Source of the DNA: Datnioides undecimradiatus
Taxonomy: Eukaryota > Chordata > Actinopteri > Lobotiformes > Datnioididae
Direction: 5' to 3'
Assembly (NCBI GenBank): GCA_008933995.1
Contig: WARS01000013.1
Coordinates: 18,045,806-18,109,805, forward strand
DNA: 64,000 nt
In this document: one piece after another, positions 26,401 to 36,760 of the stretch
Layout of the letters: each line of letters starts with the position of its first letter
How positions within the stretch are numbered: position 1 is the first letter of the stretch
Made by a program: the position numbers and the translations under genes
Notes under the pieces: model-generated
The model's database searches: none
Told to the model about the DNA's origin: nothing
What the model saw: only the letters and a program-made list of their open reading frames with translations

Positions 26401-29400
26401 GATGAGTCTATAGCCCTGGACCTCCTCACCTATATTGACACAACACTAATTTGTCAAAGCAGGTTTATGCTGAGTTAAACTGATTTTCTTTGTAGAGAAA
26501 ACAACACCCACAGTAAGACAGTATGCTGAATTGGCTGTGACATTTAAAACAAATGTTATTACATAACTTCCTCCAGACTGCTGCACACCTCTGAGCCTTG
26601 GTTTGCCCTGTGTCTAAAGACACAACGCAGCCCACCCTATAGGAATCTTGTGGGACCTTCAAGTACCACCGGCGTCCTGATCTGAAGTCAACAGCGTTAA
26701 CATGCCACTGAGAAAGTGAAGTGGCCCAGTGAAGTGATATTAGAATGAGTCTCCACATGCATTGACTCACGAGCGACCACTTGTGATCAGATCTCACTTT
26801 AACACTCTTTATGCAAGTAAACACATACATGATTTCAGTTTGCAAAAACCAAATGATTTCTTGCTTTCAACCTGTCCAAATGGAAATCAGACAGCATGTT
26901 TGATGTGCACTCCTCCCACAAGAAATCACTTTGCCTGTTCCTGTTGAGCTTTCCACTTGTGATAGGATCGTCCAATACGCGTGCTAATGCCAGGTATAAA
27001 CATGGACAGTGTGACAAAAATTTGTGCGACAAAGTTGGGGGATGCAGCTTGAGTTATATGAGGAAACAGCAGTGAGCAAAGCAGCACTGATGGCATGTGC
27101 ACGCCCACATACACCCTTTGTGAAAAAATAAATCTCTAACCCACAGCCATGAGCAAACAGATTGTGAACGCAGACAGAATCCAACAGGACCAGAAATCAT
27201 TTTGTTTGGCAGTGAAAGCTGTTAGCCAAGGAGGTGGTGATTGAGTGATTGATTGAGTGATAAGCTCCACGCCTCTTTTGCCTGTTGCAGAGTCGAAGCC
27301 CTGGTCAGAGCCTGAGATTTGTGTCAGCGGCAGCAGTGGTGGCAGAAGCAGCCCCGGTAGTTAAGCAGTGATTCAGTGCCAGCTGTAAGCCAGCCATGAG
27401 TTGCTGCTGGCATGATAGAGCCACCGCTCTCTTTGCCACATTATTTATTTACTGACCACCCATCATGTCTTTGCAGTGCAAAGCTCTGTGGCTCAGTAAC
27501 ATGGCTGGAGATTCTACATGACACTATATGTGTGTCACTTACACTTATTAAAGACTGGTAGCTCTAAACAGCTGGTAACAGCAGCTGCTTGAAAATAGAG
27601 TTCATACCCAAAATTAATTACAGTTTATATTTAAATAATCTGTCAATGTTGTTGATCATAGATTGTATTAATTAAACAATAACATGGCTCAAAATCACAC
27701 TGCAGCTGTATCATATTTTGCATTTACCCAAATCAAAAAAGAAAGACCTATATTTCACAAGACACACTGGAAATGATCCCGGGAGCAGGACCAGGAGTGA
27801 ACCCCAGGGTCCAATTGCAGAAATTGCTCCAACCTCCCACTGCTGCCAATATATTCCTGGGGAATCAGTGTGTGTATGAGTGTGTCGAGTGTGTAAAGCC
27901 TGCTGTCGAATCATTTCACACTGTGAGGGCTCACAGCTTATTACCTCCCCTTCTCACCACAATAGGCCATGATTGACAGCTCCTCCTATGCTTGCCCCTA
28001 AATTCCACCATCTGGGGGAGGGAGGAGCGGGGAGACTCCCTCCACGGGATGCCCTGAAATAACTATCATCATGCTTAAAAGCTCCTAATTCAGTCAGACT
28101 GACACCCATAGTTAGACCGCTCCACTCAGCCTGAACCATCCCAGAGACAGACACACCTCTGCTCAGCTGGTGCTCTCGCTGGCCAGGGGCAGCCGATACT
28201 GCAAGCCAGAGAGCAAAAGCTGAAGCTGCCGTTTCGGAGGAAACTCTTTCTAGAGAAAGCAAAAACAATGAGCCCAAGCACTTCATGGAGAGGCAGAGTA
28301 ATGAAGAGAGTGAGCGAGCGATGGAGAGTGTGATAGAGTGAGAGAGAGGCGCAGGAAAGCCCTCATTAACACAGCTCTTTTATTTGAAGTGCTGTGTGGA
28401 GGACAAGCAATTATTTCCTGCCAGGCTGAGTGAATGCAGTGGCAGACAGCTGAGGGAAGAGGAGCGAGAGAGAGAGAGTGAGACAGCCAACAGACAACAG
28501 TATTCTTCTACTACGGACATCTCACTGAAGAGCTCAGACTATTTAACGTCACCCACTCTCTCATTCAGACTTTGTAAATAACCGCAGCTTCCCAGTACAA
28601 ATGTGGGCTCCTTGTATTCTGTGACGTACAAAGTGGTTCAGAAACATGAATCCACAATTCATATGCGTTCGACAGTGACCTGGTTTCCCCCCCACACAGG
28701 ACAGAGAGACCATCACAGCTTCCGCCTGGAGCACATCTCTCAGATCCAGCATGTGAGAATGCCACAGGGCTTTAGTTTGATCACAGCACCTCCCTGTGAC
28801 GTGCTGGCAGCCATGTAATCAATGATCTACATGCACTCGTCTGTGTCGACACTTGCTGTACGCCTTGATCATTATGGTGAAACACGTGATGCCCTCCCAT
28901 CCCCCCTACCCATATGATGGGTGATGGAGCAGAGCCTGGAGCTGCCTGCCTGCGCTGCTTCAAATTTGTTAACTAGTCTGCAGATACATACGTCTGTATG
29001 CTCTACTGTTGGATGCTGGACATTTTTTCCGAAAAGACTCAAAGTATGTCTTGCAAGAGCATAGAAAGGCCCAATTCATCTGACAACTGACAAATGTCCA
29101 AAGAAACGCACAAGTGGTGTGTGCACGCGTTCGATGACTTCACACCAGAGCAAAATTATCAGTGTGACTTCCTATCCACACGTCATTTAACACTAAATTA
29201 AAAATAAACTTGGGCAAAACAAAGAGTCAATGGACTTGTTCTTTACGTAATCGTGATTTCAATCTGCAGCCAATCAAAGGGTGATTAGGCATTTAAGTCA
29301 CCGCTTAAATAAAAGTGCCAAAACTTAATACTTTACATTTGCTGGCTTTGTCGTTTGAGGGTTGGTTTATAACTGCTCGACAATTAAATGTGTCACTTCG

Positions 29401-32400
29401 GGCTTGATGTTATCAATTAATGTGTCAAATATTTTCTTGGCTGATTGATTAATCATTCGGCATGAAAGTTAGTTTCCAGAGCCCATGTGATATTCACAGA
29501 TGTTTTGTCTGACCGTGGCCAAAACCAATAAGATTCAGTTTATCATTACAATAAAACAATGAAAAGCAACACAAATGGAAAAACAATAAATATTTGAATT
29601 TTTGTCTTGATAAATGACACATTTTGTGTTGATAAAGTCAAAAAATCCAGGCAAAATTTGTCAGTGGATTCTGGGCTCATCTTGATTTTGAATATAGGGC
29701 AAACGACTAAAAGACTGAGACTTTTATCTTAAACTGATTTTTTTTTTTTACTGGTTAAATTGAAAAATGACAAATATCCTTGCCGTAGTGATTCCTGTGA
29801 GGATGTTCTTGACCAGCAGAGCCTGAAGTGACTGGAGCAGTGTTTTTACCTCCAGCCATCCATGGGTGAAGTAATCTGTGTGAGTGAGTGTGTTGTGGAG
29901 GCTGAATGAGGATAGCACCTGAAGAGCAGCCTGGGGCTATAGCGCTTTTCAATTCATTCCCACTGCCCACCAGAGGCATTTAGCATTCATCCCTTCACGA
30001 GTCCCTTCCAGTCAGGACTTTGAGGGCTTAATGTTACTGTCATTTCATCTCCTCGATCCACCTTACACTCCTTCTGGGGATCTGGGGATCCCCAACAATT
30101 TTCCCATCTAATTTACATGGGTGCTCTTTGAGCACAGTAGGATCCCATTTATCACCACACACTTTCCTCAACGGCAAAAGAGCGCAACAGTGAGGCATGA
30201 CATTTAGTTCCCCTGGTGCTTGATACTGACAATACTGGACAGAGCAATGGAATTCAGAGAAATCTCTACAAGATCTCTTTCCCTTTCTGCAACAACTGTA
30301 AATCTGACACACCATGCACGGTGGAGTGTCTGGTTTTCTGCTTCCCCTGACAGGCTTAGGCAGTCAGACTGTGTTTCTGTGCTTTTGAGGATCTCTATGG
30401 CAGATGAATTAAAAGAGAAAATGTCTTAAGTTTGTGCCTGCTCATGTGTAAAAGAGACTTCATCTTCACAGTGGCAAGCATTTCCGTTCCACGACTGAAC
30501 TTTCAGGCAACAAGATGCCTGGCATTGGGCAGGAGTGACAGCGAGTCACTGCAAAGGCACTAAGCACGTATGAGCTCCTTCCTTCAGCGGCACTGTGTCA
30601 CATTGCTCAGTATCCTCCTCTCCATCATTCTCTCTTTGTCTTTTTCCTTGCTCTCTCTTCACTTTTCTCCCTGTACATTAGCCCCCACCCCCTCCTTATT
30701 TTCCACAGGCTTTAAGTAGGTCTTCTTCACCTCTTTTCACCCTCATTCCTACTGTTTGCTACTGGTGGGTGTGAGCAATCCATCAAGAGGACCCAGTCCC
30801 CTAGTCTTGGCACTGTCCTGTTACCCTCTTGCCCATTTGCTATCATAGAAACAGGCCCTAAATTCAAATTTTCACAACATATCATCATAAAACCAGGCGA
30901 CAGGCTGGCGATCTGTCCTGGGTGTACCCTGCCTTCTGCCCCATGACTGCTGGGATGGGATCCAGCAGGCTGCCATGTTCTAAACAAGGGGAACAACATT
31001 AATCAAGTAAACAACAACATCAAGCAAGGAAACCTGACACACAGAGATCAAACACAAAGCCTCTTCTGACTCCTGTAGCCACAAATCAAATCTACCAAAC
31101 GGACTTAATTTTTGGTGTATAGCTTCTTGAGAAACCAACTCAAAGATGACTCCAGCAAAAGGTACTTTCATTTGCTTTACACAGAGAAACTGTTAAATCC
31201 TGTTTTCACTCTTGATCTCATCTGTAGCAAATGACATGTCAAATGGTCCTGTTATTTCCCCATGCATGAATGGTGGTGCTGGTAGAAACAGAAGAGCCTG
31301 TCCAGTCTAGCTCTCTCCCTCCCTGGGTAATGATGTGCTTCGCTCTGCTTTGGTCCCTGGAGACTCTTGGTTGAGTGAGCACATCCCCCTTGCAGCCATC
31401 CATGCCCCCCCCTTCCTTCAACACACACACAAATGTCCAGACGCTCCACTCTGTCCCTTCTTCGCTCTGCTTCTCCCCTTGTCCTCTCTTGCCCTCTTCC
31501 TTCCCGTACTCCTCAGCGAGTTGTGACTGCACACCAACTCCCTCGTTCCCTCTCTCCTTGTCCTCATATGCCTTTTTATGCATTTTCCCCAAGACTCATC
31601 CCTCCCTCGCAGTCACATTCATTTGTTTGCCTCGTCTTTATCGGGTGGGAGGAGCCCTGATTCAACAGCTCTCTCAACATTTCTGTTTTGTCAGATTGCC
31701 AAATTGGCTACTGTATTTAATCACTCACACTCTGCCAAATCCCATGAAGTAATTAAGAACTTTTAAATCCGGCAATTAACATGTAAAGATTAGGGCTACC
31801 CGCTCGTGCTTAGGGTTTTAGTGCAGATGCTGATAATGCTGGATAAGCAAAAGCAGTTTCCTCCGAGTGGGGGCTGCTGTGGGGGCAGGGGGTGGGCGAG
31901 GAAGTGCAGATATAAATTGAGCGCCAGCATGTCCCTCTTATGTAATTCCATTATCCTAGACAATTTGCCTTAATGTGACAGCGGTAGAATCCATGGATTA
32001 TAATGACTCTATTCCATCATTGTTAAAGACAGAAAGGCGCACACACACGGTGCGAGGCACAAAAACACAGATACACACAGCAATCATTTCCCAATAATTG
32101 TGCAGCCTCAACACTTAAACAAAGAAGAGATGTAATTTCACTTTACTAGCCCCACTTCTACCTCATGGCTCCTTTAGATTTTATCCCTTCTGATTCTGCT
32201 TATCAATCCAAGTTGTTCCACGATCTGTGGCTTTGTGGTCTTATTGCACACACTGACTGTATGCAAAAAATATTGACTTGAGTACATTAATATTTACAGT
32301 GTCAAGGACTCATGTAAGTTTGCCAGAGTGATCAGGAAAAAAAAATATCTTATTGTCACCTTAAAATCTTTCATACTTGTGACAATATTTGCACACAACA

Positions 32401-35400
32401 ATATTCACACTTGTTATCACATACAGTATGACCTCACCTGTTGACTGAGTACAATAAAAGCTGGCTGGTGTAAATCTACAGAGACACCCTGGTGGCACAC
32501 ACACAGAGCAAATTATGTGGGACAAAAAAAAAATTTGATTCAACTTAAATCACATGGCGTTTTTTCCACACAGACAACCCGGATTTCTTTCCGGGTCAGG
32601 TTTTATTTACTGAGTAATCTGAACTCCACCCATTTCGATTACCTGACACACATGAAGATTATATCTCATTCCATTTTCTCAACTTGCTGTTTAGATCATG
32701 TTGGTGTAAACATTTCTAAGTAAGGACATGGTTAACTTTACTTTTGCCTTCATATCTGAAACTTTTATATCCCATACTGCTGTACACATAGTAGATCAGC
32801 TGCAATGGCTTAGTTTCTGTGTGCTTTCAGCAGCCTGCGCTTCAGATTAACTGGGCACCATGGAAGTTAGTTTATTTATTTTGGTCTGTGCTTTTGCTAA
32901 CTAGTAAGAGACACTCATTTGTTATGCTTTATATAAAGCACAGATGGAAGCTACTTGACATAGTTGACAACAGAGCAACAGTGCACAGATAACAGCAGCA
33001 CAGCAGTCAAAGACTGAGGTACCTCAAGACTTCCTGTGATCCCCACCATCAATCAACTTTAGAGGGCTCCTAATGGTTTCTCCCTGGGCCCCGGGGCTGA
33101 CAGAGGTGCATACCAAACACTACCACAAAGCAAACTGATGTACAGCAACATGGTGTCACGTTCACACAGCGATCAGGTTCAGATGCCAGAAACATTTAAA
33201 TATGATAGCAGGAACCTCACAGGGGATGCTAATGCAAGGCCTACTCCAATTACCGAAGAAGCAGGCAGTGAATGCAGAGGCTGAACACTTGGGCTACTTG
33301 GACTTGTAGATTAGTGGCGAGGTCAGGTGCAAAAAGCAGAGCCCTTTCTTGTTTAAGAGTCAGACTGGCAGAGGCTAGATTTAGCCTACTTGGGTATCAT
33401 GTTACGTCACTGCGCTGGACTGGGTCAACAGGTTCGTTAGGCTGCGCTCAGATGGGCAGAACGGGCCTCTCCCTGCATGCTGATGCTACAGCCACAGTTT
33501 TGCCCTTGTTAACACACATTCTTGCCTTCAACTGTGTAAAAATCAGAGCAGCATGACCCACAGTTACCTAGCATACCTGAGCTGGCTGAGGACAAAGTGC
33601 AATTCAAGCCACACCAGTGCGTAAACTACTATTTGTCAATCACTGTGGGTTATGTTAATTGTGTATTTTTTCTAAAGAGCTTTAGAAACAGCTGGTGACT
33701 CAGTGCAGACTGTGAGGAACATATGTATCAAGTTCAAGGGAAAGGAAATATTCATCTGATCTTCAATTTCACTTAAGACAGGTAGACAGACATCCATGAC
33801 TCAAACTGCAACTAGCAACGACATCATAACAATAATGTCACCTTATTGCTACCGGTTGTACCAAATGGATGGAAGTACTGTATAAGTGACTGGTGTGATA
33901 TTATGGCTGTCCAATACTCCAGCTGCAACCACTAAATTCAAATACATGTGCAGAGGAAGTCTGTGGAATAAGGCAGCTCGCACACATTCACATGACCAAA
34001 AACAAGCCACTTCTCACATAAATGCATTAAGATAAATACAATTATATCACACTGAGTGCACAAATCAACACGCAAGCTCACTTGTTGTGCAGTAAACACA
34101 AATAGGAGAATCAAATCAAACTTCGTTATTGAGAAGTGTTTTGACTCAAACCAGCAATAGGGGATCTTCAATTAGTGTCCTTCGGAATAAAAGCACATTC
34201 AAAGTAGAGCCTCAGATAAAAGCGGCGAGACAAACATCCACACATAGCCTTAAGTGTGAATCATTTAGCTAAGAGCATGTTGCTTCGTCCCATGCTTTGC
34301 TGGAATACATCAAACAGCGAAGAAAAGACAGCTAATTAGTACTCATTAGAATAAGAGGCAACCCCACAACTATACAACTGCATTAATCAAATGTTAACTA
34401 TTCAGATCAAACAGGACTGTGTGGCAACCATTCCTGTGATGTCATGTGCTCCAATTTACCAAATAGAGGCAACTGGGTTGTTGCCAAAGCACAGCGGCAC
34501 GATGGGTACGACACGCTTGCCTCTGCTTCCTGCTTTCACGCAGCATGCTCAGCCTACATCATCAGCTGTGCCACACACTGTTAAAAAGAGATCATAGGGG
34601 GAGGGGAGCCAGACAATTAACATTGAACTCAATCTTTTAGATTCTCAGTAAACCAGCATCAGTGCATTCTCTCCGATTGTGGTGCACCAGGGGTGTCAGC
34701 CGAGCCACTCATTGTAAAACCACAGCTGGAAAGGTTAGAGTGCAGGGGACTTGTCAACAAACCCAGAAATGACTCATCTATCTCTCCACCTCATCATGCA
34801 ACTGATGACACGAGTAAACAAACTCACACCGTGTCACACGCAACTTCTCATCAAAAACATTCCCCAGAACAGAAGGAGGATGCGTCACTAGACATAAAAC
34901 CGAAAGGGAATCCCATCAAGATATTTAAGTTACAGGGTGATTTCATCGCAATTTCCCATAAGATCATAGAAATTTATTCTGGGTTAAGATCAGGGGAAAT
35001 GTCTGGGGCATACAAGCCTTTTACTTCAACTGCTGAAAATGATTAATCTGGAGAAATTTTCTGAGGGCAAATATGAGTGAATTCAATTGCAAACAGTTAT
35101 GGGAACAAAGAAAGTTTGTGACAGTGAGATTTGAAAATGATTGATCAAAGACAAATGAGTGGGCTGAAGTAGAAAACAAAAAAGGGGGAAACAAGGGAAG
35201 AAAATCTGAAACTGTCTGCAGTATTTCATTTCTAATCCGAATTACAGCCTTCTCTTTACCTAAAACATTTAAAACACCTTCCTACTGTACATCCACTTTC
35301 ATCATGCCTAACAAATCTGACTTGTCAGACCATTAAAGACATCTTTGCAATCCTACAGGTAGGTGAAATGCACACACTTCGCTCCATGAATAAAGCAGCC

Positions 35401-36538
35401 CTTTCGCTGTTGCGCTGTTGATGCACTGTAGCTGTACAGCCATCGTGAAGTACGGTCCCTCTTCCCCACCCCATCCCCCCCTCTGGCTAGTGAAGCAGCC
35501 AGCCTACCTAGACGAATGCATAAAAGCAATGCAATGTTAGTCGCATAAAATGAGAAACTACGGATAATCCAGACAACGGCAGGAGGATGTTTGGCGAGAT
35601 TGTCCATCAACAAGTCCCCATTCGTTCACAGATAAATAGGCTGTCGATCAAAGTTGTCATTCCCACAAATTGCGATGCAATGCTGCTGCAGCCAGCCAAG
35701 CAGGGGAAAAACGAGACGCTCAGACGAGAGAGAGAGAAAGAGAGGGAGAGGGAGAGAGCTACGTTACCTTGTGGATGTGCCCTTCCTCACATCGCAGATG
35801 CTGCATTTGAAAGCCTCGGCGGTGTTCCTGAAGGTGCAGACGCTACAGTCCCAGTAGCCGTCATCAGCGGTCTGTTTGGCTTGTCTTTTTGGCCTTACAA
35901 ATTAGACAAATGTTAAGGTCAAGTTAGTTGGGGTTTTTTTTTTTTTTTTGGAAATACCACCAGCACATTTCACGAATTAACAAGAAACGAGACTGTGACA
36001 AACACAACACGCTGTGTAATACAAACGCCTCTTAGTACAACACAAATCATGGTGGTGTTGTCATTAATATTGGGTTCGAGTCCCGGCAAGTAGAGCTCCT
36101 TGGTTAATAAATCCCCACAGTGGCGAAGCTCCACACCGTCCGATTGTATCGCCAGCTAGGCTAGCAGGCAGGCAAGCATTGCTAAAATTTTCGGCATCGA
36201 AGCTTAGCATGTCGGCTAACAAAACCAATATCAAACAATGTCCATTTCGACATTGACTCTCCAAAAGGCTTCATCGAGACGGAAGAGCGTTTCGGGGAAT
36301 GCCAGGCGTATCCTCTGAAAAATTTCCCTTTGTCTGTTAAGTGACTGGGTTATAGGGAGCGAGAAGCCGCCATAGTGACTGCACTATTCTAGCTAGCTGT
36401 GGCATACCAACTGAAAAAGGGAGAAACGATCCCTGTGTGAGGAAGACGCATCCAAATATCGAGCCCAAAACGCACAAAACAATCATAAATCGACAGCGGG
36501 CGGTCGCATTACCTGGTAGGGCTCTTTTTGTCGCCCAT
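23187..36538 (-). CDS. rybp: RING1 and YY1 binding protein, complete five-exon CDS
   Basis: Spliced CDS, minus strand: join of 36538-36513, 35893-35768, 24288-23983, 23891-23793 and 23436-23187. That is 807 nt, 268 residues plus TGA. Every junction is GT-AG and keeps frame. RYBP is a subunit of non-canonical PRC1: it bridges RING1A/B to partners, stimulates H2AK119 ubiquitination and binds ubiquitinated H2A (family knowledge). Seen here: N-terminus [15 protein letters not shown]; a RanBP2-type zinc finger with Trp23, Cys25, Cys28, Cys39 and Cys42; the conserved segment [17 protein letters not shown] (52-68); a charged Lys/Glu/Arg/Pro/Gly linker (about 75-138); the RING1-binding segment starting [15 protein letters not shown] (187 on); then a Ser/Thr-rich tail ending DESF. 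The tail and the presence of exon 4 favour RYBP over its paralogue YAF2. Human RYBP is 228 residues; the extra length is in exon 3. The start has a strong Kozak context (CACCATGG). If the fish has two rybp copies, I cannot say which one this is. Confidence 0.96.
23437..23792 (-). other. rybp intron 4 (356 bp)
   Basis: GT-AG intron between exon 4 and the terminal exon, donor GTGTGT, acceptor CCTCTCAG. Nothing else was recognised in it. Confidence 0.88.
23793..23891 (-). CDS. rybp: rybp coding exon 4
   Basis: 99 nt encoding residues 154-185. It begins [18 protein letters not shown] and ends KTNKNSHIS, aligning with human KPKSD...NSIQS...TKTSETNHTSR. The acceptor is CTCCAG|A and the donor is CCAG|GTGTGT. 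The paralogue YAF2 lacks this segment. The exon length is a multiple of three, so skipping would keep frame and give a YAF2-like junction. Confidence 0.92.
23892..23982 (-). other. rybp intron 3 (91 bp)
   Basis: Very short GT-AG intron (donor GTCAGT, acceptor TTTTTCTCCAG). It contains no stop in the frame entering from exon 3, and its length is not a multiple of three. Confidence 0.9.
23983..24288 (-). CDS. rybp: rybp coding exon 3, conserved QLVAQQ block and expanded charged linker
   Basis: 306 nt encoding residues 52-152. It opens with [17 protein letters not shown], then a Pro run and a Lys/Arg/Glu-rich stretch. Next is a Gly/Pro/Glu/Arg expansion with repeated RPEG and ERPE words, and the exon closes with [15 protein letters not shown]. 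The mammalian counterpart is about 60 residues, so the expansion accounts for the gene's extra length. The acceptor is CCACAG|G and the donor is CCAG|GTCAGT at 23982. Confidence 0.94.
24289..35767 (-). other. rybp intron 2 (11.5 kb)
   Basis: Large GT-AG intron separating the zinc-finger exon from the linker exon. I see no further coding exon in it; all frames are short and unlike known proteins. It holds an AT-rich homeobox-motif block with a 20-bp palindrome (26225-26420), a second possible conserved block (31725-32000), and a repeat fragment resembling the 3' part of a teleost LINE/SINE (30887-30975). The remainder is unremarkable. Confidence 0.85.
30887..30975 (+). repeat. LINE/SINE-like 3' fragment in rybp intron 2
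   Basis: GGCGATCTGTCCTGGGTGTA, then CCCTGCC, then TGACTGCTGGGATGGGATCC and AGCAGG. The wording closely resembles the conserved 3' region of teleost L2-type LINEs and the SINEs that share their tails. It is truncated. Confidence 0.55.
35768..35893 (-). CDS. rybp: rybp coding exon 2, RanBP2-type zinc finger
   Basis: 126 nt encoding residues 10-50 plus the split Arg codons at each edge. It carries the whole zinc finger: W-D-C-x2-C-x10-C-x2-C, then DVRKGTST. In the family this finger binds ubiquitin and ubiquitinated H2A. The acceptor is AAG|G, and the donor is AAG|GTAACG at 35767. The exon is symmetric (phase 2 at both ends). Confidence 0.95.
35894..36512 (-). other. rybp intron 1
   Basis: 619-bp GT-AG intron, donor GTAATG. 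The acceptor end has almost no polypyrimidine tract: a 16-base A run in sense (35949-35934) lies about 40 nt before the AG, with a branch-like ACTAAC between them. Confidence 0.85.
36513..36538 (-). CDS. rybp: rybp coding exon 1
   Basis: The ATG is at 36538-36536. Eight codons (MGDKKSPT) plus two bases (AG) precede the donor GTAATG at 36512. The context CACCATGGG is near-optimal for initiation. Human RYBP starts two residues earlier (MTMGDKK); that upstream ATG is absent here. Confidence 0.93.
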
Positions 36539-36760
36539 GGTGAAGAATAGTCCTCGGAAATAAGAAGAAAAAGGGGGCCTCCTTTAATTGTCAGTGAGTG
36601 TAGTGGGTTCCAGATAGAGCCGCTGCTGAAGCTGTTGGCAGACAGGCTCCACTCAGCGCTGGCTCGAGGCACGGCACAGCGACTGACTGCACTACGCCAC
36701 GTGACCGCCGCTCAGCCAATCAGGGCGCGAGTCGGTTTAAAAGTCTGGATAGGATATTTA
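36539..36760 (-). promoter_or_regulatory. rybp: rybp 5' UTR and core promoter with E-box and CCAAT box
   Basis: GC- and CpG-richer block directly upstream of the rybp ATG. A palindromic CACGTG E-box is at 36698-36703 inside GCCACGTGACC, a USF/MYC/TFE-type site. A CCAAT box (ATTGG in the sense direction) is at 36716-36720, followed by GGGCGCG. No TATA box is visible. The layout fits a TATA-less CpG promoter with NF-Y and E-box input. The transcription start is inferred to lie about 100-160 nt above the ATG. Confidence 0.6.

Noticed and set aside
36073-36083. tRNA B-box-like GGTTCGAGTCC
   Set aside because: No matching A-box, acceptor stem or cloverleaf can be drawn around it, and it lies inside rybp intron 1.
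36337-36672. Minus-strand ORF spanning the rybp promoter and first exon
   Set aside because: It starts at a GTG codon and crosses the exon 1 donor in another frame, so it is not a credible upstream ORF.
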